From Quillaja saponaria (Eukaryota; Streptophyta; Magnoliopsida; Fabales; Quillajaceae), in NCBI GenBank assembly GCA_029379385.1, contig CM055613.1, positions 13,906,001 to 13,970,000 of the forward strand: a stretch of 64,000 nt of DNA, given 5' to 3'. Position numbers and translations under genes: made by a program. Position 1 is the first letter of the stretch. Each line of letters opens with the position of its first letter. This document shows positions 11,650 to 23,980 of the stretch, piece by piece. The notes under the pieces are model-generated. The model was not told the origin of the DNA. It did not search any database and was given only the letters and a program-made list of their open reading frames with translations.

Positions 11650-14600
11650 ACAGGAACATTATTTTGGGTCCATAAGTTACTATCTTCAATTATTTGACTC
11701 TTACCTGCGAGAAAAGATCTGGTAGTCTCTGCTTCCAATCCATTCTATACCTACATGACAACTTGCTTTTTTGTTTTTGTTTTTTGTTTGTACATATAAT
11801 TTTTCTACAAATATCAATAATTCTTGTATGAGAACCAATTAAGAAAATAAAAATGAGATATAATAAATTTCTTTCATCTTATTTAAGAATATAGTCAAGT
11901 AAAAGACAATATTTTACTACCAAATTGTCGAAAAATTCTCATACCGGTCACTTAATTATCAGTCGCAACTAGATTAGTCTTGAAATTTAGAAAAATCCAA
12001 ACAAACTACTTAGTTAGGTAAGATTTTAAAATTTTGGCTTGTTCAAAATTTAAAATAATAATAATAATAAAGAAACAAAAAGGAGAAAAACTTATACTAG
12101 ATTATTTTTCTTCATCATAGTTTTCATTTATATATATTTTTGTTGATATACTCTTTTTCATTTTTTGTTTGTTATTATATACATTTGTGTATAAAATATT
12201 TCTTCTATATTAACAACAAATACATAATATTTTTTAAATTACAATATCAATTTGGTTTAATCCAGTTGAATCAATAATATGAAATCCGCATACTTTTTCG
12301 AGATAACTTTAAATCAAATATTTAAAACAATATTGAAAGGAGTACAAATAAAAAATAAATAAAAATTATCTAATACTTTCACCTGTCCTACTTACATGTC
12401 TTACATGTCTTCCATGTCACATATGCTTCCATAAATCAAAATATGTGACATCTTAACAATTAGAAAATCAATATTCTTCTCATTTGAGGGAACTTAGTTA
12501 TTGGAATCTTAGCATCAAATGTTTTTTTCTTCTCAAAATCAAGTCTACTCTCATTTCTTCTTGGTTTGCAAATAATTTAGAAAAATAATTATTCTCTCAT
12601 TTTATTTTTCACATTTACAATTCTCTCTCTCTCTATATATATATATAGATATCATAATCATAAGCTTTGATCTCTAGTCAAAACAAATTTAAAGTTGACA
12701 AAAGTCATGGATTCAACATTTTGCTAGAAAAGGATTACGTGGGGCATGTAGAGAAAAGGCCCTTCGACTTATTAAAGGGTATATACAATAAATGTAATCG
12801 AATGACAGATAAACAATAAAAATAAAATTTATATGAACACAAAAAAAAAAATATATAATATAATACCTAAAACATAAGAAATTCTAATGTAAGGTCAACT
12901 ATGTGTCATAATCCATGAAACAAATTAAATCACGTATTATATATACAGGAAGGTCTCTTCCACTAATTAAAGGGTATTATCTAAGTTGAATGAAATAGAA
13001 TGACAGATAGAAAATAAAAAGGAAAATTCTATGACGCTGATGATACACAAATTTCTAATATAAAGTGGGATTATGTGTGTGTTATAAAATCAAATCCAAT
13101 ATAATGACACATATTAAGCCTAATATATATATACCAATATAAATATAAAACATTGTAGTTCGATGTAAAACAATAAAAATTAATTAAATTATATTTTTAG
13201 TTCTTAAATTTTTTTATATGAAAATTATTTATTTAATTCTTATAAATAAATATTATTTAATTATAAAATGTCATTTTTACAAGTTTTAAAATTCAGTAGT
13301 ATAATTTATGGTGTTTAATTAACTAAACGTGACAGTGACAAAATTTCTTTTCACTCAGCACACATAGTAAAAAGAAAAGCAACATGTGATTTATGTTAAA
13401 AAAATTAATTTTTGTTTTTCCTTCATTTACTTCAAAATAACTGTCTCTGCACTCCCCACGCAAGCACCACCTACAGTGCACCACTAATAAACCCGCCCCA
13501 TCACCTGTCGACCACCAATATAAAGATATAATCCTCCCCCACAACCAAAGCTTAAAAACACAAAACCCAAAGAAAAAAAATAAACAAATTCCTGATTAAA
13601 AACTGAATTTATAAAACTTCCTAACACTCAAAATCCTGGGATCTAAACATGAGTTGGTGATCAATCACTAGAAAAAGATTTATCTACGACGGTACTTACC
13701 AGTCGTAAATAAACTCGTCATAGATAAATTATCTACGACAGGCGAGCAGTTATCCAAGACGGGATGCACCGTCTCGAGTAATAAACACCAAAAATTTAAA
13801 ATTTGATATTTTTATTATTTTCTGAGATGGTACTATACTTATCTACGACGGGATACACTCGTCTTAGATATTATAAGTAATAAGTTTTAACTTTTGCTTG
13901 TATCAAAGATGGGGTCAATATTATCTAAGACGGGATTTACCTGTCGTAGATAATAATTATTTTTTTGCATCATATCACATATCCACGACGGGCTTTTTTT
14001 AATTTTGCCCGTCGTAGATAGTTTTCCCCCAATATCAAAATCACAAAACTGAACCCAAATTTCAGACGATCCTTCTTGTGCCTTCAAGCCCTAAGAGTGC
14101 ACGCCTGATGCCACTGAGTATTTCTGGTAAGTCTTTCAACCTTGCTAGCAATAGGATTTCTAATGAATCGATTTTTCTCTTAACCCTAACTCTCTAATTC
14201 TTTCAATTTCAGTTTCTCCTCGCCCTCTTAGTCACACTTCTCATCTGTTTACCGTCTCGTATAGTCGTTGCTCAGTTTCTGGTAAGACTTTCTCTTTTAC
14301 CGTCTATTTCTTTCTTTCTATTCCTGTCTCCCTCTTCCTTTCTCAATCTATCTTTGTCTTTTATTGCTAAAGCTTTTTTCATTTTTAATTGATTATGTTT
14401 GCAAATGGGTTTGCTTAAGAAACCTCATTAAATCTTTGTATTATGTGATGTTCATATAGCTTTGATTGTGTTCTCTACTAGAGAAATTTTTTTGGAGTAT
14501 TCCACGGATTCCAGGTTCATATATATTACTGTCTCTTCTTCTTTATATGAAAAGTTTAGTTTCTATAAATTATTTATCTGTTCTTCTTGTAGCTAACTAG

Positions 14601-15077
14601 AAAATATTGATTTTTTTTTTTCATGTTTCTGATTTATATTTTTGTCATCTTGGTATTGTTGTTCTTGATTTTGCTAAAACCTTTCACTTATAGTAGAATG
14701 AGATATATCATGGAAATGTATAGGTTATAGGCAATTAGAAAGCCCCGAAATATACAACCAGTTGTAAATGGAATTAGTGTCATCTATCTTGTTACTGCTG
14801 TTAATGCAAGCAGAATAGGTAGTACACAAGCCGTGTGTTAAACTTTTAGATTCATTGTGTTAAACTTTCACACTTAATCCTTTTCTAAGCTCACTGTCAA
14901 TGGGTAGTCCTGTTGCTACTCATTCCCTTCATTTACGTCTCAAGCTCGCTAAAGGGTTCACGGGAATCTCAAGCACTATATTCGAAATTATGCATCTCTC
15001 TTCATCCTTTTCTTTGTCTGCACTTTGTATGATCTCCCATTCCTTTCTATTGATAGGAATTTTTTGTCTATGATATT

Positions 15078-18000
15078 ATGGGACGTTGACAGTTGAATTT
15101 AAGTATGGAGTTGAAGCTTTTCTCGACTTTGCGTTTCGTCATCCGACATGTGTCTATTATGGAAAAATTAGATGTCCTTGCTTGGTTTGTTATCATACGA
15201 AATTTCTAGATCGAGATGATGTTACTGTTCACTTATACAAAAAGGGCTTTGTTAAGAATTACAAGAACTGGACCTTTCATGGCGAGGGTTGGATTGATCA
15301 ACCTTCTGTAGATGATGTAATATTTGATGATTTTGGAGAAACTAATCAAATGGAAGACATGGTAATGGATGTTGCTAGGCCATATTTCAATTTCATTGAA
15401 GAAAATCCAAATCCTGATGCTGCCAAGTTTATAAAAATTTTATCAGACGCAGATGAGCCATTGTGGGAGGGTTGCATCTGCAGTTACACAACTTTTGAAT
15501 TGTAAATCTGAATTCAATGTGTCTACGAGTTATTATGATCGGTTTATGACATCATTTAAATCTATGTTACCAGATGGGAATAAAATGCCACTAAACTTTT
15601 ATGAAGCGAAGAAGGTAGTTAAAGTTTTGGATCTCGGGTATGAAATGATAGATGCATGTCCAAATGACTGTTTATTGTACTATGGCGATGACAAATATAA
15701 GACAGAATGTTATATTTGTGGTTCTCCCCGGTATAAACCAAAACAAAATAAAAATCAGTCTAATGTACCTGAAAAAGTGGCACGTTATCTACCAATAATA
15801 CCAAGACTTCAAAGACTTTATATGGTAGAAAGCACCGCTAGACATATGAGATGACATAAGTTTGGCATTCGTGAAAAAGAAAACATGATTGTCCATTTAT
15901 CAAATGTAGAGGCTTGGAAACACTTTGACAATACTTTTCCTGAGTTTGCAGAAGAATTCAAGAATATTCGTTTGGGTCTATCCTCAGATGGTTTCACTTC
16001 ATTTAGTAATTCATCATCTCCTTATTCTTGCTGGCCAGTTTGCGTTACACCATATAACTTGCCGCTAGGATTATGCATGAAGGAGCAATATTTGTTCTTG
16101 ACATTAATAATTCCTGGTCCACTTCATCCTGGTAAGAATATAGATATTTATTTAAGGCCATTGGTTGATGACTTGAAGAAGTTATGGGTGAATGGTGTGA
16201 CAACTTATGACGCATCACTTAAGCAAAATTTTATCATGAAAGCTGCATTGTTATGGGCGATTAGTGACTTTCCCGCATATGTAATGCTTTCTGGGTGGAG
16301 TACACATGGTAAGTTGGCGTGTCCTTATTGTATGGAGAATACTAAGTCATTCCAACTTAAACACGGTCAGAAGCCATGTTGGTTTGATTGCCACCGCCAG
16401 TTCTTACCACTTGATCATCCATTCAGAAAACAAAAGAATGCTTTCAAAAAGAACAAAGTAAAATTGGATTCACCACCACCATAGTTATCTGGGAAATAGG
16501 TGCCCGAAAGAGTGGGTTCTTTCAAGCAAGTTAAATTTGGTAAAGGGTACGAAGAGATTGATGGGTTCAAGAATACTCATAATTGGATAAAGAAGTCTAT
16601 ATTTTGGGAATTAGATTATTGGCTTACAAATCTTATTCGACATAATCTAGATTTAATGCATATTGAAAAAAATGTTTTCGATAATGTATTTAATACTGTT
16701 ATGGACTTCAAGGGCAAATTCAAAGATAATCTTAAAGCAAGTACTGATTTGGGGATTTTGTGCAAGCATCGAGACTTAGAAATCATTGTGGGGGCTAATG
16801 GCAAACAGAAAGTAAATAAAGCTGCATATACCTTAAATAAGAAAGAGAAAAAATTGGTATGCAGATGAGTTAAAAATTTAAAGTTTCCTGATGGGTATGC
16901 TTCCAATTTGTCTCGATGCGTGAAGGTCAATGAATGCAAGTTATATGGTATGAAAAGTCACGATTGTCATGTTTTTATGGAGAGATTGATACCTATGGCA
17001 TTTTGAGACTTTGTGAAAGATTGTATTTGGGATGCTTTGACAGAACTCAACACTTTTTTCAAGGATATATGTGCAGTTGAATTATAGGTTGGGCACATGA
17101 AATTACTTGAGAATAACATTGTGGTCACCTTGTGCAAACTTGAAAAGATATTTGTGCCAGCTTTTTTTGATTCTATGAAACATTTAATCATCCATTTGGC
17201 CTATGAAGCTAAAGTTGGCGATCCAGTGCAATACCGGTGGATGTATCCATTTGAGAGGTAACATATATAACTCAATAAATTTAATATATGTTACAAGATA
17301 TATTAAAGATGTATTTTATAATCTTTTTAGGTGTATGCATAGCCTTAAAAAAAAGGCTCGTAATAAAGCACGGGTCGAAGCATACACTTTAGAGGAGATT
17401 TCAAATTTTTGCTGCCACTATTTTGCTGGCAACATTCAAACTAAGTTGAGACAAGTAGGCTGCAACGATGATGGTGGGGATAAGGAGGAAAACCGCCTTC
17501 CTATATTTAGTTATTCAGGAAGAACAATTGGTGGTGCTAATTTTAGAGATCTAGAAGATGATGAATATGAAACAGCGAAGCTATATGTTCTCATGAATTG
17601 TGACTAGCTGAGTTCAAATGTGAAGTAAATTTCTAATTACATAATCTTATCATTGTTAAAGGGAAATTCTAATTAGATTATTAATTGGATTATTGTTATA
17701 ATTTTGTTGTAGCCAATATGATGCAATGCTACGGCAACAAAAATATGGAATTTCTGATCAACAAATTCAAAAATCGTGATAAGAATTTTGCAAATTTGTT
17801 TCATAATCTTGTAAGAAACATATTCTAATCAAATTCATGTTGTGCATTGTTTCAACTATAACATCTTTTTCTTTAATTGATAGGTGATGAATGATTCAAC
17901 CATTGATAAACATATAAGGGATATAGGGCATCATCCGAGTAAGCGTGTTAAAACGTTTAAAGGATATGTTGTCAACGGATTCAAGTTTCATACACAAGAA

Positions 18001-18693
18001 TATGGAAAATATAAGAAAATGATGAATAATGGTGTATGTGTCAAGGGTGAATGTTACAATGAAAATGAAGTTGATTGGTATGGTATGTTGACTGAAATAG
18101 TAGAACTTGAATACCTTGGGAATATTATTGTTGCACTGTTCAAATGTAATTAGTATGATCTAGAGAAAGGGATTAAAGTAGATCCTAAACACGGTTTTAT
18201 AGAAATCAATCGTCAATCATGTTACAAGAAATATGAGTCATTTGTGTTGGCAAAACAAGCTACACGAGAATATTATATGTCGTACCCTTCTCCAAAGAAA
18301 GAAAGACAAGATTGGTGGGTTGTTTGTAAGATAAAGGCTAGAGGCAATGTTCATACTGGAATGGTAGAGTTAGATGATAATGAACCAGTGCTTATAGTTA
18401 CAGAATGCTTACAAGAGGATGTAACTGGTTTTGTAACACCAGTTCTTCTTGATGATGATCTAGATCTTTCAGGAATTCTTGTTCGTGATGGTTCATCGGA
18501 AGAGGAAGATGAAGATGAAGATATAGAAAAACTTAGGAAGAGAAAAAGAAAAATTAGAAGATGTGCCAAAGATTTAGAAGAAGAAAAAGAAAAAGAGGAA
18601 GAAGAAGATGAATATGGGGACAATGATGAAGATAAAGAGGAAGAATATCAAGAGGAAGATGATGAAGATGAATATGAAGATGAAGATAAGGAA

Positions 18694-18731
<38 letters not shown>

Positions 18732-18741
18732 TAATGAATGA
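15078..18741 (+). pseudogene. TNP2-type CACTA transposase, decayed
   Basis: Domain order is that of plant TNP2 transposases: a transposase-associated N-terminal domain (GKIRCPCLVC, then HLYKKGFV), a Transposase_21 core from about 15580 (DACPNDCLLYY, GWSTHGKLACPYCM, HNLDLMHIEKNVFDNVFNTV), a DUF4218 region (CKLEKIFVPAFFDSMKHL, PVQYRWMYPFER), a DUF4216 region near 18080-18330 and a long Glu/Asp tail. An intron at 17258-17330 is well supported. The frame is broken near 15478 and again near 17778. In-frame stops occur at 15852, 16482, 16497, 16866, 17004, 17085 and 18151. No in-frame ATG precedes the N-terminal domain; the nearest ATG, at 15078, is out of frame. The protein cannot be made intact. 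The family would bind element ends and catalyse excision and integration. Confidence 0.9.
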
Positions 18742-19177
18742 ATTTATCTCTTTGCTATTAAGCTTGTCTATTTATTTTAATTGGTACCTCATGTATTGAT
18801 ATGATTAATATTATTGTTAGAAAACTTGACATTTAATGTAGGGGTGTGCATAGGGTTGGGTAATGGGAAATTCAAAGCCTAGACGACAAGGTCGGTTTTA
18901 TAATTTTGTTACCCAACCGAGGCCGACTAACTTGCATATCCGACACTGACCGAGGAGATTGGGATTCGGGTCAATCGGATTCAGGTTCGGCTTTTTTAAG
19001 TTGGGCTGGGCCTCACGAATTTGAGGCCCATAATAATGTAAATTAGTTTTTGTTTTTTTTTTTCCTTACTGTTTTGCAAGTTATATTATTTTTGGACTTT
19101 AGTTAAGCCTTTTCAACAAACAATCATGGCCCAACAAAAGTTTTTTTTTGTCAAACTCATAACAAAACAATGAAATC

Positions 19178-19347
19178 AACATGGGCAAGGCCCAATCTGC
19201 CATCAGAATTTAGAAATTCCTAACCCTCAAACATTCATGTTTTCCTGCTACTTGTAATGAGTAACATGGGCAGGGCCCAATCTGCCATCAGAATTCAGAA
19301 ATTCTCAATTCTCAAACATTCATGTTTTCCTGCTACCGGTAATGAGT
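19178..19347. repeat. 85-bp tandem duplication in hAT subterminal region
   Basis: Two adjacent copies with a period of 85 bp share CAATCTGCCATCAGAATT, CTCAAACATTCATG and TTTTCCTGCTAC. Only a few substitutions separate them, so the duplication is recent compared with the decay elsewhere in the element. It lies downstream of the minus-strand transposase. Confidence 0.85.
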
Positions 19348-19791
19348 AATCTGAATATTGCAATATCATCAATTATCAACCCTAGGCCCTAGCAACCTTC
19401 CAGTCATAAAAAACATAACAAATACAATTTACAGTCATCAGACATCAAATTATAAATTACAACTCAAGTTTCACAATCTAAAAGCAGAAACATAATTCTA
19501 AATGCATGAATCAGGATCTTCAAGTTCAAGCTTCGTCTACATCATTATCCCAATCTGCAATCAAAACTGAATATGTTAATTCAACTAATACTTATTTGAA
19601 ATAATTACTTAATAAAGTTAATATATAGTAAAGACAAAGTATATATATATTTGAAACTATTCAACAATAGCAGGCAGTGCTTTAGATTCTGCCATTGATG
19701 ATGAGGTTTCTACAACATAAAAACAAAGTATTAGCATACTTCAATAATATAACAGAAACTCAAACTATAAAAAAAGCAATTCATTCATACC

Positions 19792-21975
19792 TCATTCAAT
19801 GAATAATGAACCCATTAGATTCTCCAATACATCAGTAGTCTCAATATTGAATGTGCATGGAGACAACCAACTTTCCAAGCAAATGAGCCCTTCCACAGTT
19901 TTTGGAGACAAAAAACCCTTAAAACAATCAAGTACACGTCCACCAATGCTGAAAAGTGATTTAGAGGCAACAGTAGAGACGAGGATTGCCAACACATCCC
20001 GAGCAATCATTGATAGAATTTTGTATTTACTTGCATTTGCTTTCCACCAAAGCACAATGTCAAAATCTTCATTCGGATCAATAGTTGGCTCTTCCAAATA
20101 CATTTCTACTTCTGTTTTAACATCTGCATTTAATCTTGCCCTTTTGCTTGATTTCCAAGACATGATTCTGTGTGAAAGAGGATCAGCAGGGTTTGAAAAC
20201 CCAATATCCAAATGAGACTCTTCACTTTCACTTGTTGATTCCTCATTTTTCTTTGTAACCCCAGAACTATAACAAACATACAAGCTATTCAATGATTCCC
20301 GAACCCTCTCACACATCCATGGATGTGGTTACATCATAAACCTCATCAAAAGTCCACTGGACATATTCTAGTTTAAACCTGGGATCTAAAATAGTTGCTA
20401 GATAAATTAAAGGATTAATCAATTCTGGCTTACCCCAATACTTATCATATTTCTTCATCAAGCTATATGCCATAGACTGCAAAATAGGATCTGAACTAGA
20501 ACACCATGCTTTCAATTCAGCTTCTACCAATCCAATTCTATGATAACATGCATTTGATGTTACATGCAATGTGCCAGAAAAATTTAGAGTTACATCATAG
20601 AAAATTTTAAGAAATTGTGTGAAAACCCTCGCATTCTCCCAATCTTCATATTTAGGAGGACCAATCTTGTCAGCTTTCTCCTTCTCCTTTTGTTTCTCCT
20701 TCTCTTTGTCACATTTCTTAAACCATACCTTATACCTTTCATCATATTCCTCTAACCTCCTAAAAGCAGTTTGAAACTTCAAAGCATTATCTAGCATCAA
20801 ATAGGTAGAGTTCCATCTTGTTGGAACATCAAGGCAAACCAAACCTTTACACGGTACCTTTTCATTCTCTACTGCTACTTTAAATTTAGCTTGCCTTGAG
20901 GGAGATGATCTAACATATCTCACAGCATTTCGGATTACATAAATTGAGGGGTGAATCTCTTTCAATCCATCAGATACAATCAGATTTAGTATATGTGCAC
21001 AACATCTAACATGCATATACTCATCGTCTAAAATTGCCCCACCCCATCTATTCAATTTTCTCTTCAAGTAATTAAGGGCAACCTCATTTGCAGAGGCATT
21101 GTCAACTGTAATTGTAAAAACTCTCTCAATCCCCCAATCCACAAGACATTTCTCTATCGCCTTCCCTATTTGCTCACCCTTATGACTATCAATCAAATAA
21201 AAATTCAGAATTCTTTTCTTCAGTTTCCAATCATCATCAATATAATGTGCAGTGAGGCTCATATAATTCAGATTTTGAAGTGAAGTCCATGTGTCAGTTG
21301 TAAGGCAAACTCTTTGCTTTGTCCTCAAAAACATACTTTTCAACTTTAACTTCTCATCTAAGTACGTTGAAAATATATCTCTAGCAACTGTTGTTCGAGA
21401 TGGAGGCCGAAAATGGGGTATAATGACAGACAACAAATAACGAAAGGCATAGCTCTCTACATGCCTAAACGGCAACTCACCACATACTATGAAAACCACT
21501 ATAGCCCTCCTAACATCTTTGTCACTATAAGCAACTGGAGATAAGTCATTTTTTCCCGTATTATCTCCCGCAACCCCACATTTTTTTGGCCCCCACCCTA
21601 ACTCTTTCTGACCCTTTTGCCGAAGGCTAAGTTGGTACTTCCTACATTTTGTCAAGTGGTTAGACAAACTACTTGTTCCATGGTTCTTACTATGACACTT
21701 TATATGCCTTACACAATACTTACATGCAGCCAATGGACATTCCCCATCCAGACTTTCTATAATTACATCAAAATGTTTCCATACATTTGATTTTTCAATT
21801 TCATGAATTTTTCCAATTTAGCTGATTTCTTAATGTTAACAAGTCTTGTTGATGTTTCATGGACAGATATTGATGTTGCATCATCTTCAATTTCAACATA
21901 TTCATCACTCACAAGCATGATATCACTCTCCATTATTGCAAAAGCTGACATATAAATAAATACACAGCAGACCAA
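19792..21975 (-). pseudogene. hAT transposase (BED finger, Ricesleeper-like), frameshifted
   Basis: Read on the minus strand, an acidic N-terminus leads into a BED zinc finger (SNVWKHFDVI, CKYC, SNHLTKC). The catalytic core follows with TTDTWTSLQNLNYMSLTAHY and TITVDNASANEVALNYL, which hold the first two conserved aspartates. The hAT C-terminal dimerisation region ends it (FDIVLWWKANASKY, LSMIARDVLAI, GGRVLD). Three ORFs cover it, 21975-21763, 21733-20309 and 20316-19792, so at least two 1-base shifts break the frame: one at the T5 run 21791-21795 and one near 20314-20322. The usual ASExxFS motif reads ASKSLFS (codon at 19962-19960), so a glutamate expected there is lysine. The gene is almost certainly dead, but the sequence is well preserved. 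Confidence 0.92.
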
Positions 21976-23090
21976 TTAACAATTTAATATAAACTGTGTA
22001 GCAGAAACATAAATACACAGTTGACATTTTTTTATTTCTTTTTCTTCTCTCTGTAAATAAGATTTGTCTTAGTTTATCACTTTATGTCTTTATCAAAACA
22101 AATCATCCACTTGAAATTATCACGCTAAGATTTTTTAGCACCCCAAAAGATTAATACTAGCAAATAAATTCTAACCCCTATACGGCTATACTCAGACCTC
22201 AGTAGCTCAAAATAAATCTACCATATAACAAATTAACAAAGCAAAGCAAAAAAGAAATACATTAACAAATAAATTCAAATAAAGAACAAAATTTTCAAAA
22301 TAGGCTATACGGCTCTTTATAAATTAACAAAGCAAAGAACAAAAAACACAAGCAAAACTCCATTTTCACCCAATACTACATACCTGATGATTGCTGATAC
22401 AGAAGATGATATGGTTATCAAAACATATTTATCAATTCAAAAGAATCAGAATGTGCTAAAATTTTCTCTAAGCTTAAAAAAGGATTTTTGAAGAAAAAAA
22501 AAATGTATAAGAAAGCTGCAATGGAACTTGAAAATTTTTAACATGAACTAAGTTTAAATCAATTCTGGCTGAATGTAAATATATGGAAGCACTAGTCAAT
22601 CAAATACACACGCTAAGGGTATCTGTAAGATATTAAATCAACCAGAAGAGCAATCAACTGTCATCGCTACTAACAATGCCCTTGCATTCCACTGGAGTGG
22701 CTAATTTGCAAACATTTCCAGATCCATCAAGGACTAAGTGTTCCTTCAAATGAAGGCTTTTGGCAGCCTCCAGCACCTAAAAGCAAGCCATGCTTAGAAC
22801 ACAAACTAAAATGTATAATCAGGCAAAAAAATATGCAGATAGAACCAACAAGATATTTTATATTTGATTGTCCATCTCAGGAGAAGTAAAAAATCTCTCA
22901 TAATACAGTTAATAATGATGAAATATGAATATGACAGCACCATCAAAGTATAAATTTACTTTTTATCCTCCTTCACCTTAGAATGAAAATATTCTTTCCA
23001 TTTTCACCCAATACTACATACTCGTTAATCATCAACTTGTGAAGGAATGGTCTCCGCCGTGGAGGAACGGAAGACAATCAGGCCAACAGT

Positions 23091-23620
23091 CTTGATTCTT
23101 ACTTCTTAGGGTTCGAATGGATGAAAGTCACGAAACGGCACAACCGAAGGAGAAGAGAAAGAAAAGACCAGAGGGTCTTAGGTCTCGGTCTGAGAAGTGA
23201 GAGATCGATGGACAGACTCTTGATTCTTACTTCTTAGGGTTTGAATGGATGAAAGTCATGAAACGACGCAACCGAAGGAGAAGAGAAAGAAAAGACCAGA
23301 AAGACTTAGATCTCAGTCTAAGAAGTGAGAGATCGATGAACAGACTCTTGATTCTTACTTCTTAGGGTTCGAATGGATGAAAGTCACGAAACGGCGCAAC
23401 CGAAGGAGAAGAGAAAGAAAAGGCCAGAGGGACTTAGGTCTCGGCCTGAGAAGTGAGAGATCGATGGACATTGACTGATGAACAACCTCTTGATTGAGTT
23501 GATTCTTACTTCTTAGGGTTCAAATGGAAATTCATGAAACGGCGCAAGCGAATGAGAAGAGAAAGAAGAGGAAATTAGGTCTCGATCTGAGAAGTGAGAT
23601 ATGAAAGATCGATGCACGGA
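23091..23620. repeat. About four tandem copies of a 128-bp unit
   Basis: CTTGATTCTTACTTCTTAGG recurs at 23091, 23219 and 23347, exactly 128 bp apart, and in a diverged form at 23498. Each copy continues with GAATGGATGAAAGTCA, CCGAAGGAGAAGAGAAAG and GAAGTGAGAGATCGATG. Copies differ mostly by C/T and G/A changes. The block lies inside the hAT element, upstream of the minus-strand transposase, where binding-site arrays or promoter repeats are often found. Confidence 0.93.
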
Positions 23621-23980
23621 CAGAGTGAAGAGTAGGTTGGGGTAATTTGATTTGGGTCATGTAATAGTACGATAGTGGGCTTAGTATTAGGATATTAGAA
23701 AATATGAAGTTCTGCACATAGCCGGGTCGGTTTCGGATTTTTATTCGGGTTTTAAAATTTATCTGACACCGAACCCGACGGTGGAATCTGGACTTACCCG
23801 ATCTAATCCAAGTATTAACTAAAACCGCCTGAAACCGAATTATATCGGGCTTAGTCGGGTACCCAACCACCTGCACAGCCCTAATTTAATGCATGCCTAT
23901 ATATTATAAATCATATTGCAGTTTAATTTATTAGAAATTATATGACATAAGTTTTGACAATTTTTTCAAATAGTGTTGTT

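Larger units (their letters stand above)
11095..13665. other. Intergenic DNA with a diverged 195-bp tandem duplication
   Basis: This is the upstream region of the small minus-strand gene, then AT-rich DNA up to the CACTA left end. Around 12740-13140 two diverged copies lie in tandem with a period of 195 bp. ATTAAAGGGT recurs at 12771 and 12966, followed in both by AATGACAGATA and by a GTGTxxTAAA-type stretch. No protein-like ORF is present; the ORF on the complement of 13323-13544 shows no family resemblance. Confidence 0.45.
18839..23883 (-). mobile_element. hAT-type DNA transposon nested in the CACTA element (5045 bp)
   Basis: The left end reads TAGGGGTGTGCATAGGGTTG and the complement of the right end reads TAGGGCTGTGCAGGTGGTTG, imperfect inverted repeats of hAT type. 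An exact 8-bp duplication ATTTAATG flanks it at 18831-18838 and 23884-23891. GGTTGGGTA and CGGGT-like motifs recur near both ends. It carries one BED-finger transposase on the minus strand, now frameshifted, and a 128-bp tandem repeat block upstream of it. It separates the CACTA element's TNP2 and TNP1 genes, which shows that it arrived later. Confidence 0.95.

Noticed and set aside
13662..13665. CAA as 3-bp target duplication of the CACTA element
   Set aside because: CAA occurs on both sides, but on the left one extra T separates it from CACTA; a 3-base match of this kind is easily due to chance.
18351..18623. Ser-rich ORF antisense to the TNP2 acidic tail
   Set aside because: A poly-Ser reading is the expected complement of a Glu/Asp-coding repeat; it is a shadow.
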